DNA of 64,000 nt, from the NCBI RefSeq assembly GCF_002077135.1, contig NZ_LDOS01000002.1, positions 806,001 to 870,000 on the forward strand, read 5' to 3'. Position 1 is the first letter of the stretch, and the number at the start of each line of letters is the position of its first letter. Source of the DNA: Metallibacterium scheffleri. Its GTDB lineage: Bacteria; Pseudomonadota; Gammaproteobacteria; Xanthomonadales; Rhodanobacteraceae. The notes beneath the pieces are model-generated. The model was not told the DNA's origin and ran no database searches. It saw only the letters and a program-made list of their open reading frames with translations. A program made the translations under genes and the position numbers. Positions 38,054-47,100 of this stretch are shown here, in pieces.

Positions 38054-38635
38054 TCAGTTGGTTTCGCGCAGCAGACGTTCGATACGCCGGTCCGGAACCA
38101 GCCACAGCAGCGCGACCGCCAGATACAGCATCTGCGCCAGCCATGCTTGCACGAACGCCAGCGCGATGGCGATCGCATACAGCGCGATGGAGAGCTTGCC
38201 CTTGAAATCGCCGCCCACGGCGCGCGCCAGCAGCGATTGTGCGCCTTCGCAATGCACGATCAGCCACTCCAGTATCCAGTAGGCGATGGCTGCCATCAGC
38301 AGCACCGTGCCATACAGCGCCGTGGGCAGCGTGTCGTAGTGATTCTCGCCCATCCAGCCGGTGACGAATGGAAACAACGACAGCCAGAACAGCAAATGCA
38401 GGTTGGCCCACAGCATGCCGCCGCTGACGCGCGTGGCGGCATGAAACAGGTGATGGTGGTTGTTCCAGTAGATGCCGATGTAGACGAAGCTCAGCACATA
38501 GCTGGACAGTACGGGCAGCAGCGGTTGCAACGCCGCCAGCGTAGCGCCGTGCGGAACCTTCAGCTCCAGCACCATGATGGTGATGATGATCGCCATGACG
38601 CCATCGCTGAAGGCTTCAAGCTGGTTCGTGCGCAT
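38054..38635 (-). CDS. TMEM175-family (DUF1211) membrane protein
   Basis: 193 residues with about five to six membrane helices. It opens with RTNQLEAFSDGVMAIIITIMVLELKVP, the FSDGV(M/F)AIAxT signature of TMEM175, then FVYIGIYWNNHHHLF. Bacterial members are potassium-permeable channels in vitro. First gene of the run leading to aldehyde dehydrogenase; a functional link is not evident. Confidence 0.9.
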   Translation of the reverse strand: MRTNQLEAFSDGVMAIIITIMVLELKVPHGATLAALQPLLPVLSSYVLSFVYIGIYWNNHHHLFHAATRVSGGMLWANLHLLFWLSLFPFVTGWMGENHYDTLPTALYGTVLLMAAIAYWILEWLIVHCEGAQSLLARAVGGDFKGKLSIALYAIAIALAFVQAWLAQMLYLAVALLWLVPDRRIERLLRETN

Positions 38636-38905
38636 GTGTTTCCCCCGCGCGAAATCAGGGCGCCAGTTCGAGAAACAGAAAGGCCGCGGAGAGCACCCGA
38701 TGCACCGCGCTCTGCATGATGTTGGTGCACTGCGCGCGCGGGGTGGGCATGCCGACCACAGAGCCGAGCAGCAATCAACAGCGATGCCGCCCAGCACTTG
38801 CAGCACGCGAACTCCGCATGCCGTACGCCGAAGCCGTGAGCCAAATCACTCCGTAACGTGCTGATTCATATTAAAAATTCTCCGCCGCAAAGCAAACGAC
38901 GGTAC

Positions 38906-38989
38906 TGCCGAAGGAGGGACTCGAACCCTCACGCTTTTAAGGGCGGCGGATTTTGAGTCCGCTGCGTCTACCGATTCCGCCACTTCGGC
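38906..38989 (-). tRNA. tRNA-Leu (anticodon CAA)
   Basis: 84 bases. The acceptor pairs GCCGAAG with CTTCGGC, discriminator A, no encoded CCA. The D-arm region is TGGCGGAATCGGTAGACGC, the anticodon stem GCGGA...TCCGC holds CTCAAAA, a long class II variable arm follows, then GGGTTCGAGTCCC as the T arm. It reads UUG codons. Confidence 0.97.
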
Positions 38990-39145
38990 ACGGATCAAGC
39001 GGCGAAGTATGCGGTATTCAATCGATCGGGTCGAGCGAGAACGGCCGTTCGTAGCGCCGGTCACGGCAGGACGCGCCGGCCAGTGGCATCGCGGATGCCG
39101 CGTTGCAGTCGATACTGCGGATGCAGTGGCGCAGGTGCTGCAGGG

Positions 39146-40270
39146 TCAGACGCCGACGCTGCCCGTGGTATCGAGGGTGTCGAGAAAGCGGCGCATTTCG
39201 GCGCCAAAGCGATCGGTGTCGACGAGGAAGGCATCGTGGCCCTGGGGTGAATCCAGCGCCACGAAATCGACCTGGGCGCCAGCTTCGGCGAGACCGTCGG
39301 CGATGGCTTTCTGCTGCTCGATCGGAAACAGGATATCGGTATCCACGCCGATCACCAGCGCGTGCTCGATGCAGATTTTCTTGAGCCCCGCGGCGACGCT
39401 GCCGCCACCGTATTCGGCGATGTCGAACCAGTCGCTGGCGCGGCTGAGGTAAAGATAGCTGTTAGGGTCGTAGCTGCGCACGAAGCGCCGCGCGTGGGCT
39501 TCGAGGTAGGACTCCACGGCGAATTCAAAAGCGAACGGGTCTTCATCGCGTGCGTCGCTGTCCAGGCGGATGCGGCTGAAGCGGCCACTCCACTCCAGCG
39601 CCGAACGGTAGGTGATCACGCCGAGCTTGCGCGCGATGCGCATGCCAGCCTCCGGGTAATGCGCGTCGTCATAGCTGCCGTTGTTCCAGTTGGGGTCGAG
39701 GCGGATGGCCTCGCGCTGCAACGAGCGGATGGCGATGGCGAAAGGTTGCGCCTGCGGCGCAGTGGAGATGCTGATGTGCGCGCGCGTGCAGCGCGGGTGC
39801 AGCAGCATCTGCGCGAGCGCGGTCATGCCGCCCATCGAGCAGCCCACCAGACACGCCAGGCGCGCGATGCCCAGGGCATCGAGCAGATACTGGTTGGCGT
39901 TGGCTGCATCCTCCAGGGTGAGTTCCGGAAACTCGATGCCATAGGGCTTGCCGGTGGCTGGATCCTGCGAGGCCGGACCGGTGGAGCCCTTGCAACTGCC
40001 CAGCGAATTGACGCAGAGGACAAACCAGCGCTCGGTGTCGATGGCTTTGCCGGGACCGATGATGGCTTCCCACCAGCCACCACTCGGGTCATGCGGACCG
40101 GATGCCGCGTGCGCGCCAGGCGAGAGCCCGGGCAGGATCAGCACGGCATTGTCGGCATGTGGCGACAGCGTGCCCCAGGTTTCGTAGGCGAGCTGCGCGT
40201 GCAGCAACTCGCCGCCGCGTTTCATGCGCAACGGCGAGGGCAGGCGGTGATAGTGGCGCGCATCGGCCAT
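39146..40270 (-). CDS. metX: MetX-family O-acyltransferase (homoserine O-acetyl/succinyl- or serine O-succinyltransferase)
   Basis: 374 residues, alpha/beta hydrolase fold. Nucleophile Ser145 in GCSMGGM, with Asp312 in DTDILFP and His345 in GHDAF completing the triad. NSLGSCKGSTGPAS and HISISTAPQAQPFAIAIRSLQREAI are intact. It activates the amino-acid hydroxyl for sulfur assimilation. The MetX fold alone does not fix the substrate: xanthomonad members have been reassigned to serine O-succinylation, so a cysteine-synthesis role is a real alternative to methionine. Divergent from a truncated LysR gene. Confidence 0.9.
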   Translation of the reverse strand: MADARHYHRLPSPLRMKRGGELLHAQLAYETWGTLSPHADNAVLILPGLSPGAHAASGPHDPSGGWWEAIIGPGKAIDTERWFVLCVNSLGSCKGSTGPASQDPATGKPYGIEFPELTLEDAANANQYLLDALGIARLACLVGCSMGGMTALAQMLLHPRCTRAHISISTAPQAQPFAIAIRSLQREAIRLDPNWNNGSYDDAHYPEAGMRIARKLGVITYRSALEWSGRFSRIRLDSDARDEDPFAFEFAVESYLEAHARRFVRSYDPNSYLYLSRASDWFDIAEYGGGSVAAGLKKICIEHALVIGVDTDILFPIEQQKAIADGLAEAGAQVDFVALDSPQGHDAFLVDTDRFGAEMRRFLDTLDTTGSVGV

Positions 40271-40436
40271 GACGATGGACAGTGGTCAAACCACGCAGGC
40301 TAGCGACAGTCGGCGCCCGCGCCAAGCGCGCCGCGAATGGGAATAGGCCATTTCAATGCCCACCATCGCGACAATCGCTTGGACTGCCATGCCTGCTTGC
40401 GAGAGCATCATCCGCACTCGTTCCAGGAGTGCCGGC

Positions 40437-40751
40437 ATGACCATTCGTGATTTTCGCTACCTGATCGCCGTCGCGGACTGCCTGAATTTTCATGAGGCTG
40501 CGCGCCGCTGCCACGTGACCCAATCGACGCTGAGCATCCAGTTGCGCAAGCTGGAGGGCTATCTGGGCGCGGAATGTTTCGAACGCAATCGTGGCGGCGT
40601 GCGCGTCACCCCGGCGGGCCGCGAACTGGTGCGCCATGCGCGCGATCTGCTGGAGTCCTTCGAGCGCATGCGCCGTATCGGCGCGACATTCAAGCGTATG
40701 CACGAGCAGGAACAGGCCGCCGTGCCGGTGTCAGGCTTTTCTTGCGCCTGA
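40437..40751 (+). pseudogene. Truncated LysR-family regulator (DNA-binding domain only)
   Basis: 104 residues. MTIRDFRYLIAVADCLNFHEAARRCHVTQSTLSIQLRKLE is a complete winged helix-turn-helix with the start of the linker helix, closest in flavour to OxyR, but the frame ends after SGFSCA with no co-inducer-binding domain (normally about 200 more residues). No remnant of that domain is visible downstream, where the ArsR gene begins on the other strand 10 bp away. Either a decayed gene or a free-standing DNA-binding protein. The stop lies in a small dyad (40747-40766, cctgag/ctcagg) shared with the ArsR stop. Confidence 0.7.
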
Positions 40752-40761
40752 GCATATGCAC

Positions 40762-41145
40762 TCAGGATGTGCACAAGGACCGGCTGTTGCCGTGGTTTTT
40801 CATCGGGCTGCAATAAATGCCGTGCAGGGTCTCGATGATCGCCTGCGCCGGACCGTTGGCCAATGCGTAGTGGATGGTCTGCGCCTCGCGACGCGTGTTC
40901 ACCAGATGCTCTTCGCGCAACACGGCCAGATGTTGCGACAACGCCGACTGGCTGAGATCAACGCGAGCGTTGATCTGTCCCACCGACATCTCGCCACCGA
41001 CCAGCAGGCACAGGATGCGCAGGCGCTGCGGATTGGCCAGCGCGCGCAGCAGGCGCGTGGCGTCATCCGCGTTGCGCTGCATGCCCTCGATATCGAAGCT
41101 GCTGTCCAGGGCAACGATCTTGCGATTGCTGCGCGGCGTGGTCAT
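40762..41145 (-). CDS. ArsR-family repressor of the BigR/SqrR persulfide-sensing type
   Basis: 127 residues. Winged helix-turn-helix with VDLSQSALSQHLAVLREEHLVNTRREAQTIHYAL. Cys46 in RILCLLVGGEMSVG and Cys112 in LHGIYCS are 66 residues apart, the same spacing as the redox pair of SqrR and BigR, which form a tetrasulfide bridge with persulfides and release DNA. Metal-site motifs of arsenic sensors are absent. It is divergent from a sulfide:quinone oxidoreductase gene across 178 bp, the expected target. Strong call by motif plus context. Confidence 0.9.
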   Translation of the reverse strand: MTTPRSNRKIVALDSSFDIEGMQRNADDATRLLRALANPQRLRILCLLVGGEMSVGQINARVDLSQSALSQHLAVLREEHLVNTRREAQTIHYALANGPAQAIIETLHGIYCSPMKNHGNSRSLCTS

Positions 41146-41228
41146 ATCGACTCCTGCGGGTTGCTAATGGTGGGTAGTGTGCCCGCTTGCCGACAACAGG
41201 GGTACTCTTCGCCGGTGCTATCGGGTCA

Positions 41229-41271
41229 TTGACAGGTTGTGCTTTGTTTAAATAAGATAACTCTAATATTA
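41229..41271 (+). promoter_or_regulatory. Promoter and AT-rich operator-like site of the sulfide oxidoreductase gene
   Basis: TTGACA (41229-41234) is a perfect -35, and TAAGAT (41253-41258) follows after 18 bp as -10. Directly downstream lies the dyad taatatta (41264-41271) in the only strongly AT-rich patch of the neighbourhood. A repressor bound there would cover the transcription start. This is inference from position; the divergent ArsR-type gene is the natural regulator. Confidence 0.7.
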
Positions 41272-41323
41272 TACGCCGGACTCAGTGCGCACAGTCGCAC
41301 GCAACGACACAGCGAGAGGGAAC

Positions 41324-42607
41324 ATGGCAAAGATCATTGTGCTGGGCGCCGGTATCGGCGGCATGACGGCGGCGTATGAACTGCGCGCCGGGTTGGGTCG
41401 CGAGCACGCCATTACCGTGGTCGGTGACGGGCCGAGGTTTTCATTCACGCCTTCCAACCCCTGGGTGGGCATCGGCTGGCGCAAGGTGGGCGATGTGCAG
41501 CTCGAGGTCGAACCGTATCTTGCGCGCAAGAACATCGACTTCATCGACGAGCCGGCCACCGAGATCCGCGCCGCGCAGAATCTCCTGCTCACGCGCAGCG
41601 GCAAGGAACTGGCTTACGACTATCTGGTGATCTGCACCGGCCCCAAGCTGGCCTTCGATGAGATCCCCGGTCTGGGCCCGGACAAGCATTCGTTTTCGAT
41701 CTGCACCACGCCGCACGCTGATGCGACCTGGCATGCCTACCAGGAGTTCGTCAAGGATCCCGGCCCGGTGGTGGTCGGCGCGGCGGCCGGCACGAGTTGT
41801 TTCGGCCCGGCCTACGAGTTCGCCACGATCATCGAAACCGACTTGCGCAAGCGCAAGATCCGCGACCGCGTTCCGATCACCTATGTCACGCCCGAGCCCT
41901 ATGTGGGGCACATGGGCCTGGGTGGCGTGGGCGATTCCAAAGGTTTGATCGAGGCCGAGTTCCGCCAGCGCCATATCAAGTGGATCTGCAACGCGAAAGT
42001 CGTCGAGGTTACGGCCACCGAGGTCGTGGTCAACGAACTCGACGGCAAGGGCCAGTTGCTGCAGGAGCATCGCATCCCGAGCAAGTTCAGCATGGTGATG
42101 CCGGCGTTCAAGGGTGTCGACGCGGTGGCGGCGGTGGACGGCCTGTGCAATCCGCGCGGCTTCGTGCTGATCGACAAGCATCAACGCAACCCGAAGTATC
42201 CCAACATCTTCTCGGCCGGCGTATGCGTGGCGATCCCGCCCGTCGAAGTGACCCCGGTGCCCACGGGCGCGCCCAAGACCGGCTACATGATCGAGTCGAT
42301 GGTGGGTGCGATCGTGCACAACATCGCCAGCGAGATCGCGGGCCAGCCGGCCGATCAGGTCGCAACGTGGAATGCGATCTGCCTGGCCGACATGGGCGAC
42401 ACCGGCGCCGCCTTCGTGGCGCTGCCGCAGATCCCGCCGCGCAACGTCACCTGGGCCAAGGTCGGCAAGTGGGTGCACCTGGCCAAGGTGGCCTTCGAAA
42501 AATATTTCATGAACAAGATGAAGACCGGCAACACCGATCCCATCTACGAAAAATACGTACTCAAGGCGCTGGGCATCGAGCGCCTGAAGAACACGCCGAA
42601 GCCCTGA
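41324..42607 (+). CDS. sqr: Sulfide:quinone oxidoreductase
   Basis: 427 residues. FAD site IIVLGAGIGGMTAAYEL, then YLVICTGPKLAF, VVGAAAGTSCFGPAYEF and a second dinucleotide-binding region. Cys127, Cys159 and Cys353 match in place the three redox cysteines of characterised type I enzymes. The C-terminal amphipathic region (VHLAKVAFEKYFMNKMKTG) would attach it to the membrane. It oxidises H2S to sulfane sulfur and reduces quinone. The start ATG follows gagagggaac. Its stop codon is the first TGA of the 158-bp element that begins at 42604, so the C-terminus ends at an insertion. Confidence 0.93.
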   Translation: MAKIIVLGAGIGGMTAAYELRAGLGREHAITVVGDGPRFSFTPSNPWVGIGWRKVGDVQLEVEPYLARKNIDFIDEPATEIRAAQNLLLTRSGKELAYDYLVICTGPKLAFDEIPGLGPDKHSFSICTTPHADATWHAYQEFVKDPGPVVVGAAAGTSCFGPAYEFATIIETDLRKRKIRDRVPITYVTPEPYVGHMGLGGVGDSKGLIEAEFRQRHIKWICNAKVVEVTATEVVVNELDGKGQLLQEHRIPSKFSMVMPAFKGVDAVAAVDGLCNPRGFVLIDKHQRNPKYPNIFSAGVCVAIPPVEVTPVPTGAPKTGYMIESMVGAIVHNIASEIAGQPADQVATWNAICLADMGDTGAAFVALPQIPPRNVTWAKVGKWVHLAKVAFEKYFMNKMKTGNTDPIYEKYVLKALGIERLKNTPKP

Positions 42608-42761
42608 GAGGCTGTGAATTTTTCAGCCTCTCAGCCCGGCCATGGATGGCCGGACGCGAAGCGGTCACGCCAGTGGCTGATTCGCGCAGGCGCGTACGGA
42701 CCTGTGCCGGACGCGCCGATGAAAAATTCCGCACGACGCGGAATTTTTCACAGGCTCTGAG
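42604..42761 (-). mobile_element. 158-bp MITE-like element, copy B
   Basis: Same length as and about 96% identical to the reverse complement of copy A (11553-11710). Ends are ctgagaggctgtgaattttt and, inward from the right, ctcagagcctgtgaaaaatt. It carries the stop codon of the sulfide oxidoreductase gene and separates it from the DUF2892 gene. The hairpin gaaaaattccgca / tgcggaatttttc ends in a T-run on both strands, so it may stop or weaken transcription into the RND genes. Confidence 0.85.
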
Positions 42762-42865
42762 TACTCGCGCGCGGCATCAAGCCCGCGCGAGCGTTTCACC
42801 TTGGCGCCGGCGCTGAGCCTCGCGTCCGGTGCCGATTCACCCGCCACCATGGAGCCGTGTCAACC

Positions 42866-43069
42866 ATGAACATCGACCGCATCGTTTTTGCTTTTGCCGG
42901 CAGCATGATCCTGATCAGCGTGCTGCTGGCCTGGCTGGTATCCCCGTTGTGGATGCTGCTGGCGGCCTTCGTCGGGCTGAACCTGCTGCAGTCCGCGTTC
43001 ACCAGCTTCTGCCCGCTGGCGATCGTGTTGCGCAAGCTCGGTCTGCCGGCCGGTTGCGCGTTCCGGTGA
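42866..43069 (+). CDS. Small DUF2892 (YgaP-like) membrane protein
   Basis: 67 residues with two membrane helices. MNIDRIVFAFAGSMILISVLLA and LLAAFVGLNLLQSAFTSFCPLAIVLRKLG are the DUF2892 pattern, with the conserved Cys-Pro before the second cytoplasmic end. In YgaP this domain anchors a rhodanese; free-standing copies cluster with sulfur oxidation genes. It sits between the sulfide oxidoreductase and the RND adaptor. Confidence 0.9.
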   Translation: MNIDRIVFAFAGSMILISVLLAWLVSPLWMLLAAFVGLNLLQSAFTSFCPLAIVLRKLGLPAGCAFR

Positions 43070-43080
43070 GGCGCGTGCCC

Positions 43081-44169
43081 ATGCCAAGCCTGCGCGGGCT
43101 TCTGCTGGGTGCCGTCGTGACGCCGGCACTGGTGCTGACTGCGTGCAGCCATCCGCAGGCGCCGGCAGTGGTGGCGAATGCCGCTGCGCCGATACCGGTA
43201 TTGACCGTGTCCGAGCAGGTCACGCCACGCGACCGCGTGTGGGATGGCACGGTGCAGGCGGTCAATCGCGCCACGTTGTCGGCGCAGACCGCGGGGCGCG
43301 TGGTCGAACTGCCGTTCGATGTCAACGATTACGTGCCCAAGGGCGCGGTGGTGGCGCGCTTCACCGATGTCGAGCAAGGTTCGGCGGCGCGCGCCGCAGC
43401 GGCCCAGGTGCGCTCGGCGCAGGCCGCGTATACCGACGCCGAAGCGCAATACAGCCGCATCGCGCAAGTCTATGCGCGCAAGCTGGTGTCCAAGGCGCAA
43501 TACGACCAGACGCTGGCCGCGCGCGATTCGGCCAGGGCCGCGCTGGATGCCGCGCAGCAGAATGCGCGCGCCGCGCTGCAAAGTCAGAATTACACCGTGG
43601 TGCGCGCGCCCTACGCGGGCATCGTCACCCAGCGTTTCGTGCAGATCGGCGAAGCGGTGCAGCCGGGCCAGCCGCTGATCGCCGGCATCTCGCTCAACCA
43701 GTTGCGCGTCGAGTTGCAGGTGCCGCAAAGCGACGTCGATGCCATCCGCAAATACGCGCGCGCCTGGGTGGTGCTCGATGGCGGGCGCAAACGCATCGAA
43801 GCGGCCAAGGTCATCGTGTTCCCCTATGCCGATCCGACCACGCACACCTTCACCGTGCGCCTGGAATTGCCGCCGGCCGACACCGGCCTGAATCCCGGCG
43901 AGGTGGTGCAGGTAGCTTTCATGATTGGTTCGCGGCCGCGCTTGCTGGTGCCGGATTCGGCCTTGCTGCAACGTGGCGAGATCACTGGCGTTTATGTCGT
44001 GCGCGACGGCGGGATCACGTTGCGCCAGGTGCGGCTGGGGGCGCGTTTCGGCGCTCAGGTCGAGGTGATCTCGGGGTTGACGGCAGGCGAAACCATCGCC
44101 AGAAATCCGCTGCAGGCGGTGGCCTGGCTGGTCAAGCAGCACCGCAAGTCGAACGATCAGGGAGCCTGA
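43081..44169 (+). CDS. RND efflux periplasmic adaptor lipoprotein
   Basis: 362 residues. Lipobox LVLTAC (Cys22), then the adaptor layout: VWDGTVQAVNRATLSAQTAGRVVELPFDVNDYVPKG (lipoyl half), a short Ala/Gln helical hairpin (about 100-165), VRAPYAGIVTQRFVQIGEAVQPGQPL (second half) and a beta-barrel with LLVPDSALLQRGEITGVYVV. ATG 43081 is used; GTG 43066 and 43075 are in frame and overlap the gene upstream. The pump gene begins 4 bp after its stop. Confidence 0.92.
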   Translation: MPSLRGLLLGAVVTPALVLTACSHPQAPAVVANAAAPIPVLTVSEQVTPRDRVWDGTVQAVNRATLSAQTAGRVVELPFDVNDYVPKGAVVARFTDVEQGSAARAAAAQVRSAQAAYTDAEAQYSRIAQVYARKLVSKAQYDQTLAARDSARAALDAAQQNARAALQSQNYTVVRAPYAGIVTQRFVQIGEAVQPGQPLIAGISLNQLRVELQVPQSDVDAIRKYARAWVVLDGGRKRIEAAKVIVFPYADPTTHTFTVRLELPPADTGLNPGEVVQVAFMIGSRPRLLVPDSALLQRGEITGVYVVRDGGITLRQVRLGARFGAQVEVISGLTAGETIARNPLQAVAWLVKQHRKSNDQGA

Positions 44170-44173
44170 ACGC

Positions 44174-47100
44174 ATGGCTGGCACCAAGCCGCTCGGCATT
44201 TCCGGGCGTATCGCGCGCGCGTTCCAGGCATCGCAGATCACCCCGTTGCTGGCGATCGTGGGCCTGCTGCTGGGCCTTGCCGCGGTCATCATCACCCCAC
44301 GCGAGGAGGATCCGCAGATCGAGGTCACCATGGCCACGATCACGGTGCCGTTCGCCGGCGCCGATGTGCGCGATGTGGAAAACCTCGTCGCGTTTCCGCT
44401 GGAGCAGAAAGTCTCCGAGATCCGCGGCATCAAGCATGTGTACTCGGTCAGTCGTCCCGGCGTGGCGGTGATCACCGCCGAGTTCCGCGTCGGCGTGCCG
44501 CGCCAGGAGGCGATCATCCGCCTCTACAACAAGGTTTATTCGAACCTCGACTGGGTGCCGCCCGGCGTGGGTGTGGGCCAGCCGATCATCAAGCCGATGG
44601 GCATCAACGACGTGCCCATCATGACCCTCACGCTGTGGTCCGATCACGCCAACCCGGTGCAACTGGCCGAGGTCGCGCGCACCCTGGAAACCACGCTCAA
44701 GACCGTGCCTGGAACGCGCGACGTGTACAGCGTCGGCGCGCCGCAGCGCGCAGTACTGGTCAAGCTCGATCCTGGCAAGCTGGCTGCCTACAACCTCACC
44801 GTCACCGACTTGGCCAATGCGCTGAAGGCGGCCAACGTAGCCACCGATGCCGGTGACGAGTACAGCCGCAACACCGATTTTCCGGTCAAGGCCGGCCTGC
44901 TGCTGATGGATGCCAACGAGGTGCACAACCTCGTGATCGGCCTCGCCGGAGGCAAACCCATCTACGTGTCCGATGTCGCCGAGGTCGTCGGTGGCGCCAA
45001 CTACCCCACCAGCTATGCTGCCTACGGCACGCCGGCGGGCATGGGCGGGCCGGCCACCGGACTGGCGCCGGCGGTGACCATCGCCATCGCCAAGAAGCAG
45101 GGCGAGAACGCGATCAACATCACCGACGCCATCCGCGCGCGTCTGACCCAGCTCAAGAACATCGAGATCCCCGCCGACGTGCACGTGGCGGTGACCCGCG
45201 ATTACGGCCGCAGCGCCGATGCCAAGGCCGCCGAGCTGATGGAGCACCTGCTGCTGGCGACGGTATCGGTGGTGCTGTTGATGTTGCTGGCACTGGGCTG
45301 GCGCGAGGCCGTCGTGGTCGGTGTCGCGGTGGTCATCACCCTGGCGATCACCTTGTTCGCGTCGTGGGCGATCGGTTTCACCATCAATCGCGTGTCGCTG
45401 TTCGCGCTGATTTTCTCCATCGGCATCCTCGTCGACGACGCCATCGTGGTGGTGGAAAACATCCACCGGCACATGGCCATGGGTAACAAGAAGCTCAGCG
45501 CGGCTATTCCCATCGCCGTGGACGAGGTAGGCGGCCCGACCATCCTGGCCACCTTCACCGTGATCGCGGCGCTGTTGCCGATGGCTTTCGTCGGCGGCTT
45601 GATGGGGCCATACATGCGCCCGATCCCGATCAACGCCAGCGTCGGCATGCTGATCTCCCTGGCGGTGGCCTTCGTGGTCACGCCGTGGATGGCCTATCAC
45701 CTGCTCAGGAAGCTGGCACAGCACCACGAGGACCACGGCGCCGGGCCGGGCCATGCCGCCGAGTCCAGGCTCGATCAGAAGCTCTATGCGCTGTTCAATC
45801 GCGTGATGTCGCCGTTCCTGCTGGGCGACAAGGCCAAACGCAACCGGCGTCGCCTGTTCGCGGCGATCGGCTTGCTGGTATTACTGTCGGTGAGCCTGGT
45901 CGGCGTCAAGGCGGTGATCCTGAAGATGCTGCCGTTCGACAACAAATCCGAGTTCCAGGTGGTGTTGAACATGCCCGAGGGATCGACCCTGGAGCAGACC
46001 AACCGCGTGCTCACCGACATGGGCCAGGTGCTGGCCAAGGTGCCCGAGGTCGTCAACTACCAGTTGTATGCAGGCACGCCGGCGCCGATCGATTTCAACG
46101 GGCTGGTGCGCCAGTACTTCATGCGCACCTTGCCCTATCAGGGCATGATCCAGGTGAATCTGGTGGGCAAGGACCAGCGCTCGCGGCAGAGTCACCAGAT
46201 CGCGCGCGCGGTGCGTCCGGCGCTGGCGGCCATCGCCACGCGCTTCCACGCGCATCTGCAGGTGGTCGAGATCCCGCCCGGGCCGCCGGCGCTGGCGCCC
46301 ATCGTGGCCGAGATCTACGGCCCGAGCTACACGGTGCAAAAGAAGATCGCGCTGGACGTCGAGCACCTGTTCGAGCACACGCGCAACATCGTCGATGTGA
46401 ATACCACCGTCGAGAATCCCGGGTCACAGCGCAAGCTGCTGGTGATCGATCGCACGCGCGCCGCGACACTGGGCGTGAGCCAGCAGCAGATCGTCGATGC
46501 CATCGCCGCGGGTCTGGGCGGCATCGATGCCACGTACCTGCAGGATGGCAATGCCAAGCACGCGATCCCGGTGGTGCTGCGCCTGCCGCAGTCCGATCTG
46601 GGCTCGCTGGATTCGGTGCTCACGCTGCGCGTGCGCGCGCAGGCGGGGCAGTTGATTCCCTTGTCCGAGGTCGTGCATGTCGAGACCACACCGTGGTCGG
46701 ACGCGATCTATCACCAGGATCTGCTACCCGTGACCTACGTCACCGGCGATGACGCCGGGCACGTGGACAGTGCGCTGTACGGCATGTTCACGCTGGTCAG
46801 CGAGATCAGCCAGCGCACTTTCGACGGCTACCATCTGAGTCAGCACTTCATCGGCCCGCCCGCGAACGGCGACAGCTTCTCGATCAAGTGGGGCGGCGAG
46901 TGGACCACCACCTACGAAACCTTCCGCGACATGGGCCTGGCCTATTCGGTGGGCCTGATCCTGATCTATCTGCTGGTGGTCGGGCAGTTCCGCAGCTATC
47001 TGGTGCCGCTGGTGATCATGGCGCCGATTCCGCTGACCGTGATCGGCGTGATGCCCGGGCACTGGCTGATGCACGCGCAGTTCACCGCCACCTCGATGAT

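Noticed and set aside
40271-40436. SAM-type riboswitch upstream of metX
   Set aside because: I looked for paired stems and a SAM-box pattern in the leader on the minus strand and saw none that I could support.
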